From a virus: a stretch of DNA of 27,653 nt. A program made the translations under genes and the position numbers. The stretch is from positions 1 to 27,653 of the IMG/VR virus record IMGVR_UViG_3300010373_000115; one strand, 5' to 3'. The number at the start of each line of letters is the position of its first letter. The stretch's first letter is position 1. The notes beneath the pieces were generated by a model, which did not search any database, had not been told where the DNA came from, and worked only from the letters and a program-made list of their open reading frames with translations. Positions 14,459-21,392 of this stretch are shown one piece after another.

Positions 14459-14638
14459 TTACTTCGCTGCCTTCTTGTCGTCGCCCGCATCTTCGGCGGC
14501 CGGAACGTCGACCTTGGTCGGCACCACGAAACCGTCGCGCGCCAAGCGCGCACCCTTGGCTTCGTCCAGCTCGATCTGGCTGCCGATCTTCAGCAGCTTG
14601 CCGTCGTGCTTCATCTGACCGATAACGATGTGCTTCAT
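14459..14638 (-). CDS. Small phage protein after the capsid gene
   Basis: A 59-residue protein MKHIVIGQMKHDGKLLKIGS followed by QIELDEAKGARLARDGFVVP and a Lys/Asp-rich tail ending DDKKAAK. GGAG lies 6 bp before the ATG at 14638. The pattern H-x-G-K, K-x-G-x-x-I-E, D/E-A and L near the end parallels the 64-residue protein at 13144-13338, so the two may be related small beta proteins. Similar small genes after the capsid gene are usual in B3-like phages. Function unknown. The next gene starts 7 bp downstream. Confidence 0.7.
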   Translation of the reverse strand: MKHIVIGQMKHDGKLLKIGSQIELDEAKGARLARDGFVVPTKVDVPAAEDAGDDKKAAK

Positions 14639-14759
14639 GGTGTTCTCCGTGCGCGTGCCGCGACATGCGGCATCAGGAATTCAATGCTCGTCTCTCCGGG
14701 CCGTCACGCCAGCCAGCCGGCGTTCGCAACCACTGCGCTACGCGCGCCTGGGTGTTCGG

Positions 14760-15704
14760 TTACTGCGCGGTGCCGGCGCCGGTGATCAGGAAGCCGGAGG
14801 TGATGCCCGACAGCACCGGCTGGTTGTCGAAGCTGACGCCGTAGATCCAGCTCTTCGAACCATCGGACCAGTAGGGCTTCTCGACGAACGGATGGCCCTG
14901 CATCACGTAGGTGTACGCGAAGCTCGGTTCCTCGACGTTCGGGTTGGCGCTGACGTTGGTGTTGGCCAGGATCACGTCGTCGCCCCATACGTCGCCGAAG
15001 GCGTCGCTGGCATCGGCCACCATCGCCTCGCCGATCAGCACGTTCTGGATCTGGAACAGGTTGGCCAGGATCGCCGTGGTCACCGAATCGCGGCCGGTGT
15101 ATTTGATGCGGTCGAGGATCTTCGCGTTGCTCTGCAGCGCGGAGAAAGCCGTCGCAGAGATCTCGATCGTGTTCGGGTAGACACCCGTGCTGGCGCGGAT
15201 CGCCTCGCGGCCTGCGGTGACGTCCGCCACCGGGTCGGAGGCCGCGCCCGTCCAGGTGGACGTGCCGGAAAGAGCCAGCTTGTGGTTGCTGTCGTAGTTC
15301 GACGCGCCACGCGCCAGCTGCGCGCAGTTGTACTCGTGCTCCAGATTGAGGCTCCGCAACACGGTGTTGACCGCGCGCACGCCGAGGTCGATGCCCGGAA
15401 CCACGCGGGCATCCTGCATCAGCTCACGCGGAACCGCCGCTTCCAGCGCGGACGGCACGATGGCGTAGGGCTTGCCCTGGTAGCCGAAGCGGATACGCTT
15501 GGTTTCGGTGCCGGGGGCGCGCTTGGAACCGTACAGCTTGAACGCCTCCTTGCCGAACTCGATCACCTGGCCGCCGTACATCGCGACCGGCGCCAGCGGA
15601 AACAGCTGCCGCGCGATCAGGTTGGGCTGACGGTAACCCAGCGCATGGGTAGAAAGGACCGGATCAATGATTCGGGCTTGGGACGGGGTCAGCTGGGGTG
15701 CCAT
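14760..15704 (-). CDS. Major capsid protein
   Basis: A 314-residue protein starting MAPQLTPSQARIIDPVLSTH. It has ALGYRQPNLIARQLFPLAPV and GGQVIEFGKEAFKLYGSKRAP early, then ELMQDARVVPGIDLGVRAVNTVLRSLNLEHE and a long central domain with GVYPNTIEISATAFSALQ and AILANLFQIQNVLIGEA. The C-terminal part, YTYVMQGHPFVEKPYWSDGSK, is that of capsid subunits of Mu/B3-like phages, with the HK97 fold. It follows protease/scaffold and decoration protein genes in the expected order. GGAG lies 8 bp upstream of the ATG at 15704. The subunits build the icosahedral shell. Confidence 0.9.
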   Translation of the reverse strand: MAPQLTPSQARIIDPVLSTHALGYRQPNLIARQLFPLAPVAMYGGQVIEFGKEAFKLYGSKRAPGTETKRIRFGYQGKPYAIVPSALEAAVPRELMQDARVVPGIDLGVRAVNTVLRSLNLEHEYNCAQLARGASNYDSNHKLALSGTSTWTGAASDPVADVTAGREAIRASTGVYPNTIEISATAFSALQSNAKILDRIKYTGRDSVTTAILANLFQIQNVLIGEAMVADASDAFGDVWGDDVILANTNVSANPNVEEPSFAYTYVMQGHPFVEKPYWSDGSKSWIYGVSFDNQPVLSGITSGFLITGAGTAQ

Positions 15705-15748
15705 GTGCGTTACTCCGGATAAGTGTCAGGTGTCGAGTACTGCGTGGG

Positions 15749-15768
15749 AAAAGACGCGAGTACGCGTC
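15749..15768 (-). terminator. Weak intrinsic terminator or processing hairpin before the capsid gene
   Basis: On the minus strand, GACGCG-TACT-CGCGTC forms a 6-bp stem followed by TTTT. It covers the stop codon of the decoration gene and lies 45 bp upstream of the capsid start. The short stem and T-run suggest partial termination or an RNA cleavage site that separates the two abundant messages. Confidence 0.4.
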
Positions 15769-16105
15769 AGCCGTTGGGAATCAGGAACACTTCGATGTCG
15801 TCGCCGGCCGCCGCCGCCGCTTCCAGCGCCACCGCGACCACCTTGCCGGCCGCATGCGTGACAGCCTGGCCACCGGCCGCAACATCCAGCGATGCGCCTG
15901 CGGCGATCGCCGCGCTGGCCGTGACGATGGCCGTGCCCAGCACGTCCACGGGCACCACATCGCCGACCGCGCCGTCGCTGCGCGCGACGCCGAAGGCATT
16001 CCCGGCGGCAGTGGCAACCGCGCCTTGCGAGGTGACGAAGGTGCCCGCGGTGATCGCGACGGCCGCGACGACCGAAAGGGCCATAAGCGAATGGTTCTGG
16101 GACAT
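15767..16105 (-). CDS. Capsid decoration (cement) protein, DUF2190
   Basis: A 112-residue protein starting MSQNHSLMALSVVAAVAITA. The text is full of Ala, Gly and Val, with SQGAVATAAGNAFGVARSDG, VGDVVPVDVLGTAIVTASAA and VAAGGQAVTHAAGKVVAVAL, the pattern of the DUF2190 cement family, which binds the outside of capsids and stabilises them. Family members are about 110 residues, as here. GAGG lies 8 bp before the ATG at 16105. It lies between protease/scaffold and capsid genes, its usual place. The hydrophobic start might be mistaken for a signal peptide, but the family begins this way. Confidence 0.85.
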   Translation of the reverse strand: MSQNHSLMALSVVAAVAITAGTFVTSQGAVATAAGNAFGVARSDGAVGDVVPVDVLGTAIVTASAAIAAGASLDVAAGGQAVTHAAGKVVAVALEAAAAAGDDIEVFLIPNG

Positions 16106-16158
16106 GGAAGGTTCCTCGGTGTGTTGGGGTGCGTTTCAACCGCTGCGCGTCGCCGGTG

Positions 16159-16716
16159 TCAGCCGCCGACCGCGCGCGCGGCGTCGATGTAGCTGACGTC
16201 CTTGTGGGCCGCCTGGTAGGCCAGTGCCTTGGCGTGCAACTTCGCGCCGGCCGGATCCACCGCGGTGCCCGTGGGTGCGGTGAAGTTGACGACGTTGACG
16301 ACGTCCTGCCCGGCTTCGGCACGCTCGGTGTAGTCGACCGCAGGCGGCAGGTGTTCCAGGAAGCCGCGCAGGAAATCGGCGGACGGCTTCTTCACCTGGG
16401 CGCCTTCCTCGGCGAACTCGACCTGCGCACCGGTCGCGAAACTCGCGAGCAGCGCGGTGAGGCCAGCCTTGTCACGCGGCAGAACCTTGCCGTCGGTCAC
16501 CAGCTTCTCGACGAAGTCGGTGCAGCTTTGGTCGCGCGCCTTCTTTTCGGCCGCGGCCAGGGCCGTCTCGCGCGCCTTTAACTGGGTTTCGCGCTCGGCG
16601 AATTCGGCCTGCAACTGTTCGGTGGTCTTTTCCACGACGGTTTCCTCGTGCGGGGTTTCGGAAAAATCGGCCAACTTGGCCAGGGAAGCGGCCGGCGCGA
16701 TACTGTTGTCCTTCAT
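16159..16716 (-). CDS. Possible internally started scaffold (Mu gpZ-like)
   Basis: An in-frame ATG at 16716, residue 269 of the protease gene, has GGTGGG 4 bp upstream and would give a 185-residue protein beginning MKDNSIAPAASLAKLADFSE that contains the whole coiled coil. In Mu the scaffold Z is made from an internal start in gene I. This is an analogy and not proof. Confidence 0.4.
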   Translation of the reverse strand: MKDNSIAPAASLAKLADFSETPHEETVVEKTTEQLQAEFAERETQLKARETALAAAEKKARDQSCTDFVEKLVTDGKVLPRDKAGLTALLASFATGAQVEFAEEGAQVKKPSADFLRGFLEHLPPAVDYTERAEAGQDVVNVVNFTAPTGTAVDPAGAKLHAKALAYQAAHKDVSYIDAARAVGG

Positions 16717-17520
16717 CAGGCCCACCAGCTTTTTCGCGGCCGCACGCTTGATGTTCTCGGGCAGCTGCACGCCACCGCGTGCGCCGACCAGCGCACCTTG
16801 CGCAGCCATGAGCGCATGGCGATTCAGCGCACCGCCCGGTTCGCGCACGGGCAGATGGCACATCGCCTGTACCTTCGGCTTGCCCGCTTCGTTGGTGTCG
16901 ACCAGGCAGGCTGCGCAGTACGCGGCGGCGTCTTTGTACTTGCTGGCGTCGCCCGTCCACGCAGCCGTGGACAGCTCGGCGAACGCCACCTGCGAATCGC
17001 GATCGATGCGTGCGCCCAGCCAGCCCATGAACTTCTGCCACAGGCGGTCTTCGACATCGCTGGCGCGTTCGGCGAACTCGACTTCGACGATGCCCTGGTC
17101 GTCGGCGGAAAACTCGGCCTGCTTCAGGCCCTTCACCGCCGGCGCCGCGGCGCCCAGGAAGCCGACATGGCGCAAATACAGGTGGCCCGGCTTGGGATTG
17201 GCCGGCGCATCCGGCAGGTAGAAGCTGGCGGAAACCTTCTTGAAACGGCCATTGCGGACCATTTCCGCAAACTCGGGATCGACCTGCGCCGGATGCGCGG
17301 AAAGCCCCTCGTCGGCGTAGGACAACCCTGACACCCAACCGTAGGCAGGTGCGTTGACTTGCGGATGCCCCACCACCAGCGGGGCTTCGTGCACGCCCGG
17401 ATCGTAGACGGCGGCGGCATCGAGCAGCTGCGCGTCGGAGAAATCCAGGGTGACGCCGGAATTGGCGGTGTGCCGCCCGGCGCGGAAAATATGGATGTCA
17501 GACAGCGAAGGCTGATTCAC
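16159..17520 (-). CDS. Prohead protease and scaffold, Mu gpI-like
   Basis: A 453-residue protein with two parts. The N-terminal part, IHIFRAGRHTANSGVTLDFS, then EAPLVVGHPQVNAPAYGWVSGL and RFKKVSASFYLPDAPANP, is the Mu I protease family; the Ser in VSAS is a candidate catalytic residue. A middle part has CAACLVDTNEAGKPKVQAMC and CHLPVREPGGALNRHAL, seen in some relatives. The C-terminal third, with TEQLQAEFAERETQLKARE and AAAEKKARDQ, is coiled coil, as in the scaffold. It directs shell assembly and then cuts itself. The GTG at 17520 is preferred because GGGA lies 8 bp upstream; an in-frame TTG at 17547 is possible. An ATG at 16716 after GGTGGG may start a separate scaffold. Confidence 0.88.
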   Translation of the reverse strand: MNQPSLSDIHIFRAGRHTANSGVTLDFSDAQLLDAAAVYDPGVHEAPLVVGHPQVNAPAYGWVSGLSYADEGLSAHPAQVDPEFAEMVRNGRFKKVSASFYLPDAPANPKPGHLYLRHVGFLGAAAPAVKGLKQAEFSADDQGIVEVEFAERASDVEDRLWQKFMGWLGARIDRDSQVAFAELSTAAWTGDASKYKDAAAYCAACLVDTNEAGKPKVQAMCHLPVREPGGALNRHALMAAQGALVGARGGVQLPENIKRAAAKKLVGLMKDNSIAPAASLAKLADFSETPHEETVVEKTTEQLQAEFAERETQLKARETALAAAEKKARDQSCTDFVEKLVTDGKVLPRDKAGLTALLASFATGAQVEFAEEGAQVKKPSADFLRGFLEHLPPAVDYTERAEAGQDVVNVVNFTAPTGTAVDPAGAKLHAKALAYQAAHKDVSYIDAARAVGG

Positions 17521-17597
17521 ACGACACGTCCCGGCTGGTAACGGCAAACACCGTCAATCGCAGTAGGGGTGAAGTGTCGGGAGATGGCGCCCCGGCG

Positions 17598-17617
17598 TGG
17601 GAGCGAAACGTTTCGCC
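17598..17617 (-). promoter_or_regulatory. Late-promoter palindrome, copy 2 (before gpI)
   Basis: On the plus strand TGGGAGCGAAACGTTTCGCC contains the perfect 12-bp palindrome CGAAACGTTTCG at 17604-17615. It matches the copy at 26282-26301 in 18 of 20 positions, in the same orientation. Its location before the protease/scaffold gene equals that of Mu PI. It could be the site of the Mor/C-like activator or of a host regulator. Confidence 0.55.
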
Positions 17618-17902
17618 GGTGGCGATGCGCGGAGCGATGCTCGACGCGCGAGCGGAAAGAGTAGCACCAACCGATGCTGACGATCATCGATCGCCCACAT
17701 GTCGGCGAACGCCTACACGACGCCGAGGGGTTCACCGATATCGGCGTCCAGAAGGATTCGCGATCATGCCTGTGCCCCGGTTGTCCTGGCGCGCCACGGA
17801 CAGGTGCAAAGCCGACGACCGGGGCGCTCTCCCAAAACGGCCGATTCGGGGGTCAATCGCCCATTCGGCGCAAACGGAGGCAACACCAACGCCCCAGACC
17901 CC

Positions 17903-17921
17903 ATTTAAAAGGCGTTTAAAT
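17903..17921. repeat. AT-rich inverted repeat ATTTAAA-N5-TTTAAAT
   Basis: A 7-bp perfect inverted repeat with loop AGGCG, conspicuous in GC-rich DNA, 77 bp after the gpG stop on the minus strand. It could be a dyad binding site or a promoter element. It has no T-run or GC stem and so is not a terminator. Confidence 0.4.
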
Positions 17922-17997
17922 CGCCGCGTGTGCCCGACAGGGGGGCGGCCGCCGGCAAGGACACCACCGAGGGGCTCACAGGCGCTTACACGCGGTT

Positions 17998-18471
17998 TCA
18001 GGGCGACGCGGATTCGCTGCCGCCCAGCACTTCGCGCAGGAATTTCATCGTGCGCTCCTGGATGCCCTCAACATCGGCGTCGCTGACGCCCAGCCACGGC
18101 CGCGCCGGAATGCCGCCACCGCCGAATTGCTGGCGCGCGCCGTAGGGCGCGTTGGTGCCGACGTACAGCGCGTCGCCGTCGATCTGCCACGACAGCCCGT
18201 CGCCCAACATGTGGTTTTCGAACACCAGCATGTGTCTGCCTGGCTGCAGCCGTTGCTTGCGCTTCGCGTAACGCGGCGACAGCGCCGGCCACGCTTCACC
18301 ATCAGGCCCGGTTTCCGTGGCGGCGCGATCGCGCGTGGTGCCGAGCAGGTATTCGCCCAACTCGCCAAGCAGGGGCGCCAAGCCATCCGGACCCAACGCA
18401 TCGACGGCCTGCTGCAGCGCGGCCTGCACATCCTTGTCGTCGACCGTGATTTCAACGCGTGCGCCGCTCAT
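17998..18471 (-). CDS. Virion morphogenesis protein, Mu gpG-like
   Basis: A 157-residue protein starting MSGARVEITVDDKDVQAALQ. It has EYLLGTTRDRAATETGPDGEAWPALSPRYAKRK, then LVFENHMLGDGLSWQIDGDALYVGTNAPYGARQQFGGGG and IPARPWLGVSDADVEGI. The D-G-x-x-W-x-x-L, Y-x-x-R-Q-F-G and P-x-R-P-x-L-G motifs define the phage virion morphogenesis family (Mu G), which acts in joining tails to heads. Its length is typical. The ATG at 18471 overlaps the MuF stop as ATGA. It ends the head-gene run, followed by the intergenic region. Confidence 0.9.
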   Translation of the reverse strand: MSGARVEITVDDKDVQAALQQAVDALGPDGLAPLLGELGEYLLGTTRDRAATETGPDGEAWPALSPRYAKRKQRLQPGRHMLVFENHMLGDGLSWQIDGDALYVGTNAPYGARQQFGGGGIPARPWLGVSDADVEGIQERTMKFLREVLGGSESASP

Positions 18472-19691
18472 GGCTGGCCCCACCACAGCATGCCGCTGCG
18501 TTGGTGCATGGCGTCGGTCGTCTCGGCCGCGCCCAGCACGCGCCAGTCGACCAGGGCGCCGTCCTGCTGGTGCGCGAGGATCCACACCGCGCTGCCATCC
18601 GGAAACACGTAGCGCTTCAATATCGTGGTGCGCACGCGGCTTTGCCCTGTGGTAGCGCGATCGAGCTGCACCCACACCTCGTACGGATCGGCCAGCGTAT
18701 CGATCAGCAGCGGAAGATAGGCGCCATCCGCCGGCGACGTAACGCTGCCCAGCGTTTCGGCCGTCACGTCGACAGGCAGTCCGCGCACGTCGAATACGCG
18801 CGCATCACCGCCCAGCAGCTCGCGCGCGGCGTTCTCGACTTCGATGGCTGAAGTGGTTGGCGCATCCAGCTGCACCGGCGCAGGCACCGCAGGCACGATC
18901 GAGGGACGCCCGACATCTTCGGCAGTGGCGTTGATCAGCGGCTGCCATTGCGCGGAAGCCTGCGCATCGGCCGCCTGGGCGACGCGCTCGGCCTGCTCGC
19001 GCAGCCACGCGTCGCGACCGGGTGCATAGCCGAATCCGGGATCGATGCCGGCCGGCGTTTCCACCACGCGCGGGCCACCGGGGCTGCGCTGGCCGACGGT
19101 GACCTGCAGCATGTCGATCGGTGGCGCCTGGTCCGGGCCGGCTTTGTCCATGCCGGCCAGGTCGAGCATGCTCCGGCCGCGCACGGTGCACTCGCAGCCC
19201 CAGCCGCCCGGCGGAAAGTGCGTGTGCCACCAGGGATCATCCGCCGACAGGATCAGCCCGTTCCACGCCAGGTGCATCGGGCGCGGATGCAGCTCGCCGT
19301 CGGCGTGCACGTATTCCCAATACGGCACGCGTTGCTTGATCTGCTGCAGCTGCGCCCAGCGTCCCGCCGCATAGCTGCTGCGCAGGTTGGTTTCGTAGAT
19401 CACGCGGCTGCGCCAGTTGCGGCCGCCGTTGTAGTCCCAGCCGTACTTGGCGACGATCGCATCGAAGCGCTTGCGGAACTGTTGCAGCGTTTCACCGTTG
19501 GCGATCGCGGCATCCACGGCCTCGCGGAAATCCTGCAGCATGTCCATGCGGTTCACGCCGGCGACCACGAACGCGTGGTCGTGCGCTTCCTGCCAGATGT
19601 CGGTCCACGCATTGGTGGGCAGATTCAGCTTGCGCCGGAAAAACGCGATCTGCTCGGCGAAGGGCAGCGAACCGTAGGCGACGTCAGCCAT
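18468..19691 (-). CDS. MuF head morphogenesis protein with C-terminal PBECR2-like nuclease domain
   Basis: A 407-residue protein with a MuF (Mu gp30) domain at about 90-170: NWRSRVIYETNLRSSYAAGR, then VHADGELHPRPMHLAWNGLI and DDPWWHTHFPPGGWGCECTV. Such proteins are minor head components near the portal and may be injected with DNA. After a linker, residues about 325-405 read LPLLIDTLADPYEVWVQLDR, then RVRTTILKRYVFPDGSAVWI and a WRVL end. This resembles the PBECR2 domain, a predicted RNase-type toxin fold fused to MuF in other phages. The active-site residues cannot be proved by eye. Start ATG at 19691 overlaps the previous gene by 8 bp. Confidence 0.88.
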   Translation of the reverse strand: MADVAYGSLPFAEQIAFFRRKLNLPTNAWTDIWQEAHDHAFVVAGVNRMDMLQDFREAVDAAIANGETLQQFRKRFDAIVAKYGWDYNGGRNWRSRVIYETNLRSSYAAGRWAQLQQIKQRVPYWEYVHADGELHPRPMHLAWNGLILSADDPWWHTHFPPGGWGCECTVRGRSMLDLAGMDKAGPDQAPPIDMLQVTVGQRSPGGPRVVETPAGIDPGFGYAPGRDAWLREQAERVAQAADAQASAQWQPLINATAEDVGRPSIVPAVPAPVQLDAPTTSAIEVENAARELLGGDARVFDVRGLPVDVTAETLGSVTSPADGAYLPLLIDTLADPYEVWVQLDRATTGQSRVRTTILKRYVFPDGSAVWILAHQQDGALVDWRVLGAAETTDAMHQRSGMLWWGQP

Positions 19692-19908
19692 TGCGCACTT
19701 TGGACGTCAGATGCCAGCCATTGCAGGCCGGACAGCGATACACGCGCAACGCGCGCGCGTTGTATTTGCCGGCGCAACGCGCAGCGCGGACCAGCGCCCG
19801 TTCTTCGGTGCGATGCCGGATCTTCCGCATGCACGCATCAATGTCCGCCCGGGTCGCCGACGCATTGATCCTGCGCCCGCGAAACGGATGCGTGAAGTGG
19901 TTGATCAC
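19684..19908 (-). CDS. Small zinc-ribbon-like phage protein
   Basis: A 74-residue basic protein, GTG start at 19908 overlapping the portal stop as GTGA: VINHFTHPFRGRRINASATR, then CMRKIRHRTEERALVRAARC and YRCPACNGWHLTSK near the end. The CPxC-x-x-W-H-L-T pattern is common in small phage proteins and may bind zinc, with the upstream Cys residues as further ligands. It is located between the portal and MuF genes. Function unknown; nucleic-acid binding or a structural plug is possible. Confidence 0.7.
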   Translation of the reverse strand: MINHFTHPFRGRRINASATRADIDACMRKIRHRTEERALVRAARCAGKYNARALRVYRCPACNGWHLTSKVRNG

Positions 19909-21392
19909 GACCCCGCTTCCTGCAGAATCTCGTAACGCCCCGCAAGTGCGGCCGCGGCGAGCGCCTGCTGCATCGCAAAGGTGTACTGATCCAGCGACAT
20001 GCCGGGCGCCAGCGCCATCAGGCCGTCGCGCACCTGTTCGAGCGTGTCGGACTTGTCCACCAACGCCTTGATCTGCGCAATCCACGCGTCCATCAGCGGC
20101 GACACTTGCGCCGAGGCACGCATGGATTGAATGGCAGGCGGATCCGGCAACACCGGTGAGCCTTCGGCGAACGCAGGCACCGCGCCGGGATCCGTCGCAC
20201 CCGCCGGCTTGATGGGCGTGCCTTGCACGTAGCCATCCCCGTAGGTTTCGGTGATGCGATCTTGTGTCGGCACGAAGCCGATGGACGCCAGCGTCGCGTC
20301 GCGCTTGGACAGCGCGTCCAGATCCATCGGTTCGCTGACGTCACGCCACACGCGCGGGACGGCCGCGCCGGGAAAGTTCCACTCGGTCAGCCATTTCGCG
20401 ACCGTCACGTTGAAGCTGTTGCACACGAGGTCCGCATCGGCCTTCACGGCCTCCATGCGCACTTCGTTCTGGATCAGCGCAATGCCGGAGTTGAGGCCGG
20501 TGCTGTGCGATTTGCTGGACAGTTCCTGCCCAAGGATGATGCGGCTGATCGAATCTTCCATGCGCTGGCACAGCGTGTCGTAATCGGCCGTGCCGCTGCG
20601 CTTGGCTTCCAGCAGGTCGATCAGCATGCCCTCGGGAATGATCATGCCGGTGTCGGTGCGCACGGCCTGCACCGCATCCAGCAGGGTCTGCTTTTGCGCG
20701 TTGTCGGCGCCCGTCGGGAAGTGCCCGACGGCCGTCGGCTGTCCGTACTTTTCCAGGAAGAGCAGCCAGAACTGGATTCCGCGGCGTTTGAACAGCACCG
20801 GCCAGTACAGCCAGTGCGCCAGGCCAAGCCCGTACGGATCGTCGGAATGCTGGCCGCCCGCGGTGTAGGTCCAGAACTTGCGGTCGGGCAGCGGAATGCC
20901 CTCCAGCATGCTTTGCACGGTCAGCATGCGCAGCGAGAAATCCGGATGGAACACGAAACGGCGCGGATCGCGCACACGGATCTGGTCGATCACCACCTGC
21001 GCGCCGTCGCGCGCCCACAGGCATTCGGCCACGCTGTAGCCGTAGAAGATGCCGTACAGCATCTTGTCGGTGATGTCGTCGAAGCGGATCGCGTTCAACT
21101 GCGCCTTCAGGAAGTCCGCGGCCTTCTTGTCGATGGCGCGGTTGCCGCCGGCGTCGACATTCCACTCGCGGCTGGTGACGGCCAGGCGGCGCTGCGCGAA
21201 GCAGGCGCCCACGTGATCGTCGGTCAGCACCGCACGGTAGATCTCCAGGTCGCCGGTGCCGCGTACCTCCAGCACGCTGTCCTGCGGCAGCAGCCGCAGC
21301 ATCTGGTCGACATAGGGCCGCGTGATGTCTTGGCCATCGCGCGTGGTGGCGATCGCATCGAAGTTCGGCTTCGCGATTTTCTGCTCGGTCAT
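19905..21392 (-). CDS. Portal protein, DUF935 (Mu gp29-like)
   Basis: A 495-residue protein starting MTEQKIAKPNFDAIATTRDG. It has VDQMLRLLPQDSVLEVRGTGDLEIYRAVLTDDHVGACFAQRRLAV, then DKMLYGIFYGYSVAECLWAR, HWLYWPVLFKRRGIQFWLLF and KYGQPTAVGHFPTGA. These are hallmarks of the DUF935 family, the Mu portal. The C-terminal part (about 400-495) is less conserved and may contact MuF. The portal ring at one vertex docks terminase and the neck. It overlaps the terminase stop as ATGA, and the length is close to the Mu value of about 510. Confidence 0.93.
   Translation of the reverse strand: MTEQKIAKPNFDAIATTRDGQDITRPYVDQMLRLLPQDSVLEVRGTGDLEIYRAVLTDDHVGACFAQRRLAVTSREWNVDAGGNRAIDKKAADFLKAQLNAIRFDDITDKMLYGIFYGYSVAECLWARDGAQVVIDQIRVRDPRRFVFHPDFSLRMLTVQSMLEGIPLPDRKFWTYTAGGQHSDDPYGLGLAHWLYWPVLFKRRGIQFWLLFLEKYGQPTAVGHFPTGADNAQKQTLLDAVQAVRTDTGMIIPEGMLIDLLEAKRSGTADYDTLCQRMEDSISRIILGQELSSKSHSTGLNSGIALIQNEVRMEAVKADADLVCNSFNVTVAKWLTEWNFPGAAVPRVWRDVSEPMDLDALSKRDATLASIGFVPTQDRITETYGDGYVQGTPIKPAGATDPGAVPAFAEGSPVLPDPPAIQSMRASAQVSPLMDAWIAQIKALVDKSDTLEQVRDGLMALAPGMSLDQYTFAMQQALAAAALAGRYEILQEAGS

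Larger units (their letters stand above)
17548..17997. promoter_or_regulatory. 450-bp intergenic region before gpI, late promoter region
   Basis: This gap separates gpG from gpI on the minus strand. I see no convincing gene on either strand; the frames present have biased Arg/Ser-rich composition. It holds the CGAAACGTTTCG motif (17598-17617) about 80 bp before gpI and an AT-rich inverted repeat (17903-17921). In Mu the late promoter PI lies before gene I, so a late promoter here is likely. No clear -10 box was found. Confidence 0.5.

Noticed and set aside
14656-14672. 6-bp hairpin TGCCGC-GACAT-GCGGCA before the small gene at 14638
   Set aside because: Short, no T-run; may be chance in GC-rich DNA.
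14722-14741. tRNA-like D-arm text on the minus strand in the gap between capsid and the next gene
   Set aside because: GTAGCGCAGTGGTTGCGAAC resembles a tRNA D-arm, but no pairing acceptor stem and no proper T-arm (GGTTCGA) follow.
17517-17735. 72-codon minus-strand frame before gpI
   Set aside because: Ser/Arg/His-rich text, no ribosome site, covers the palindrome motif; more likely non-coding.
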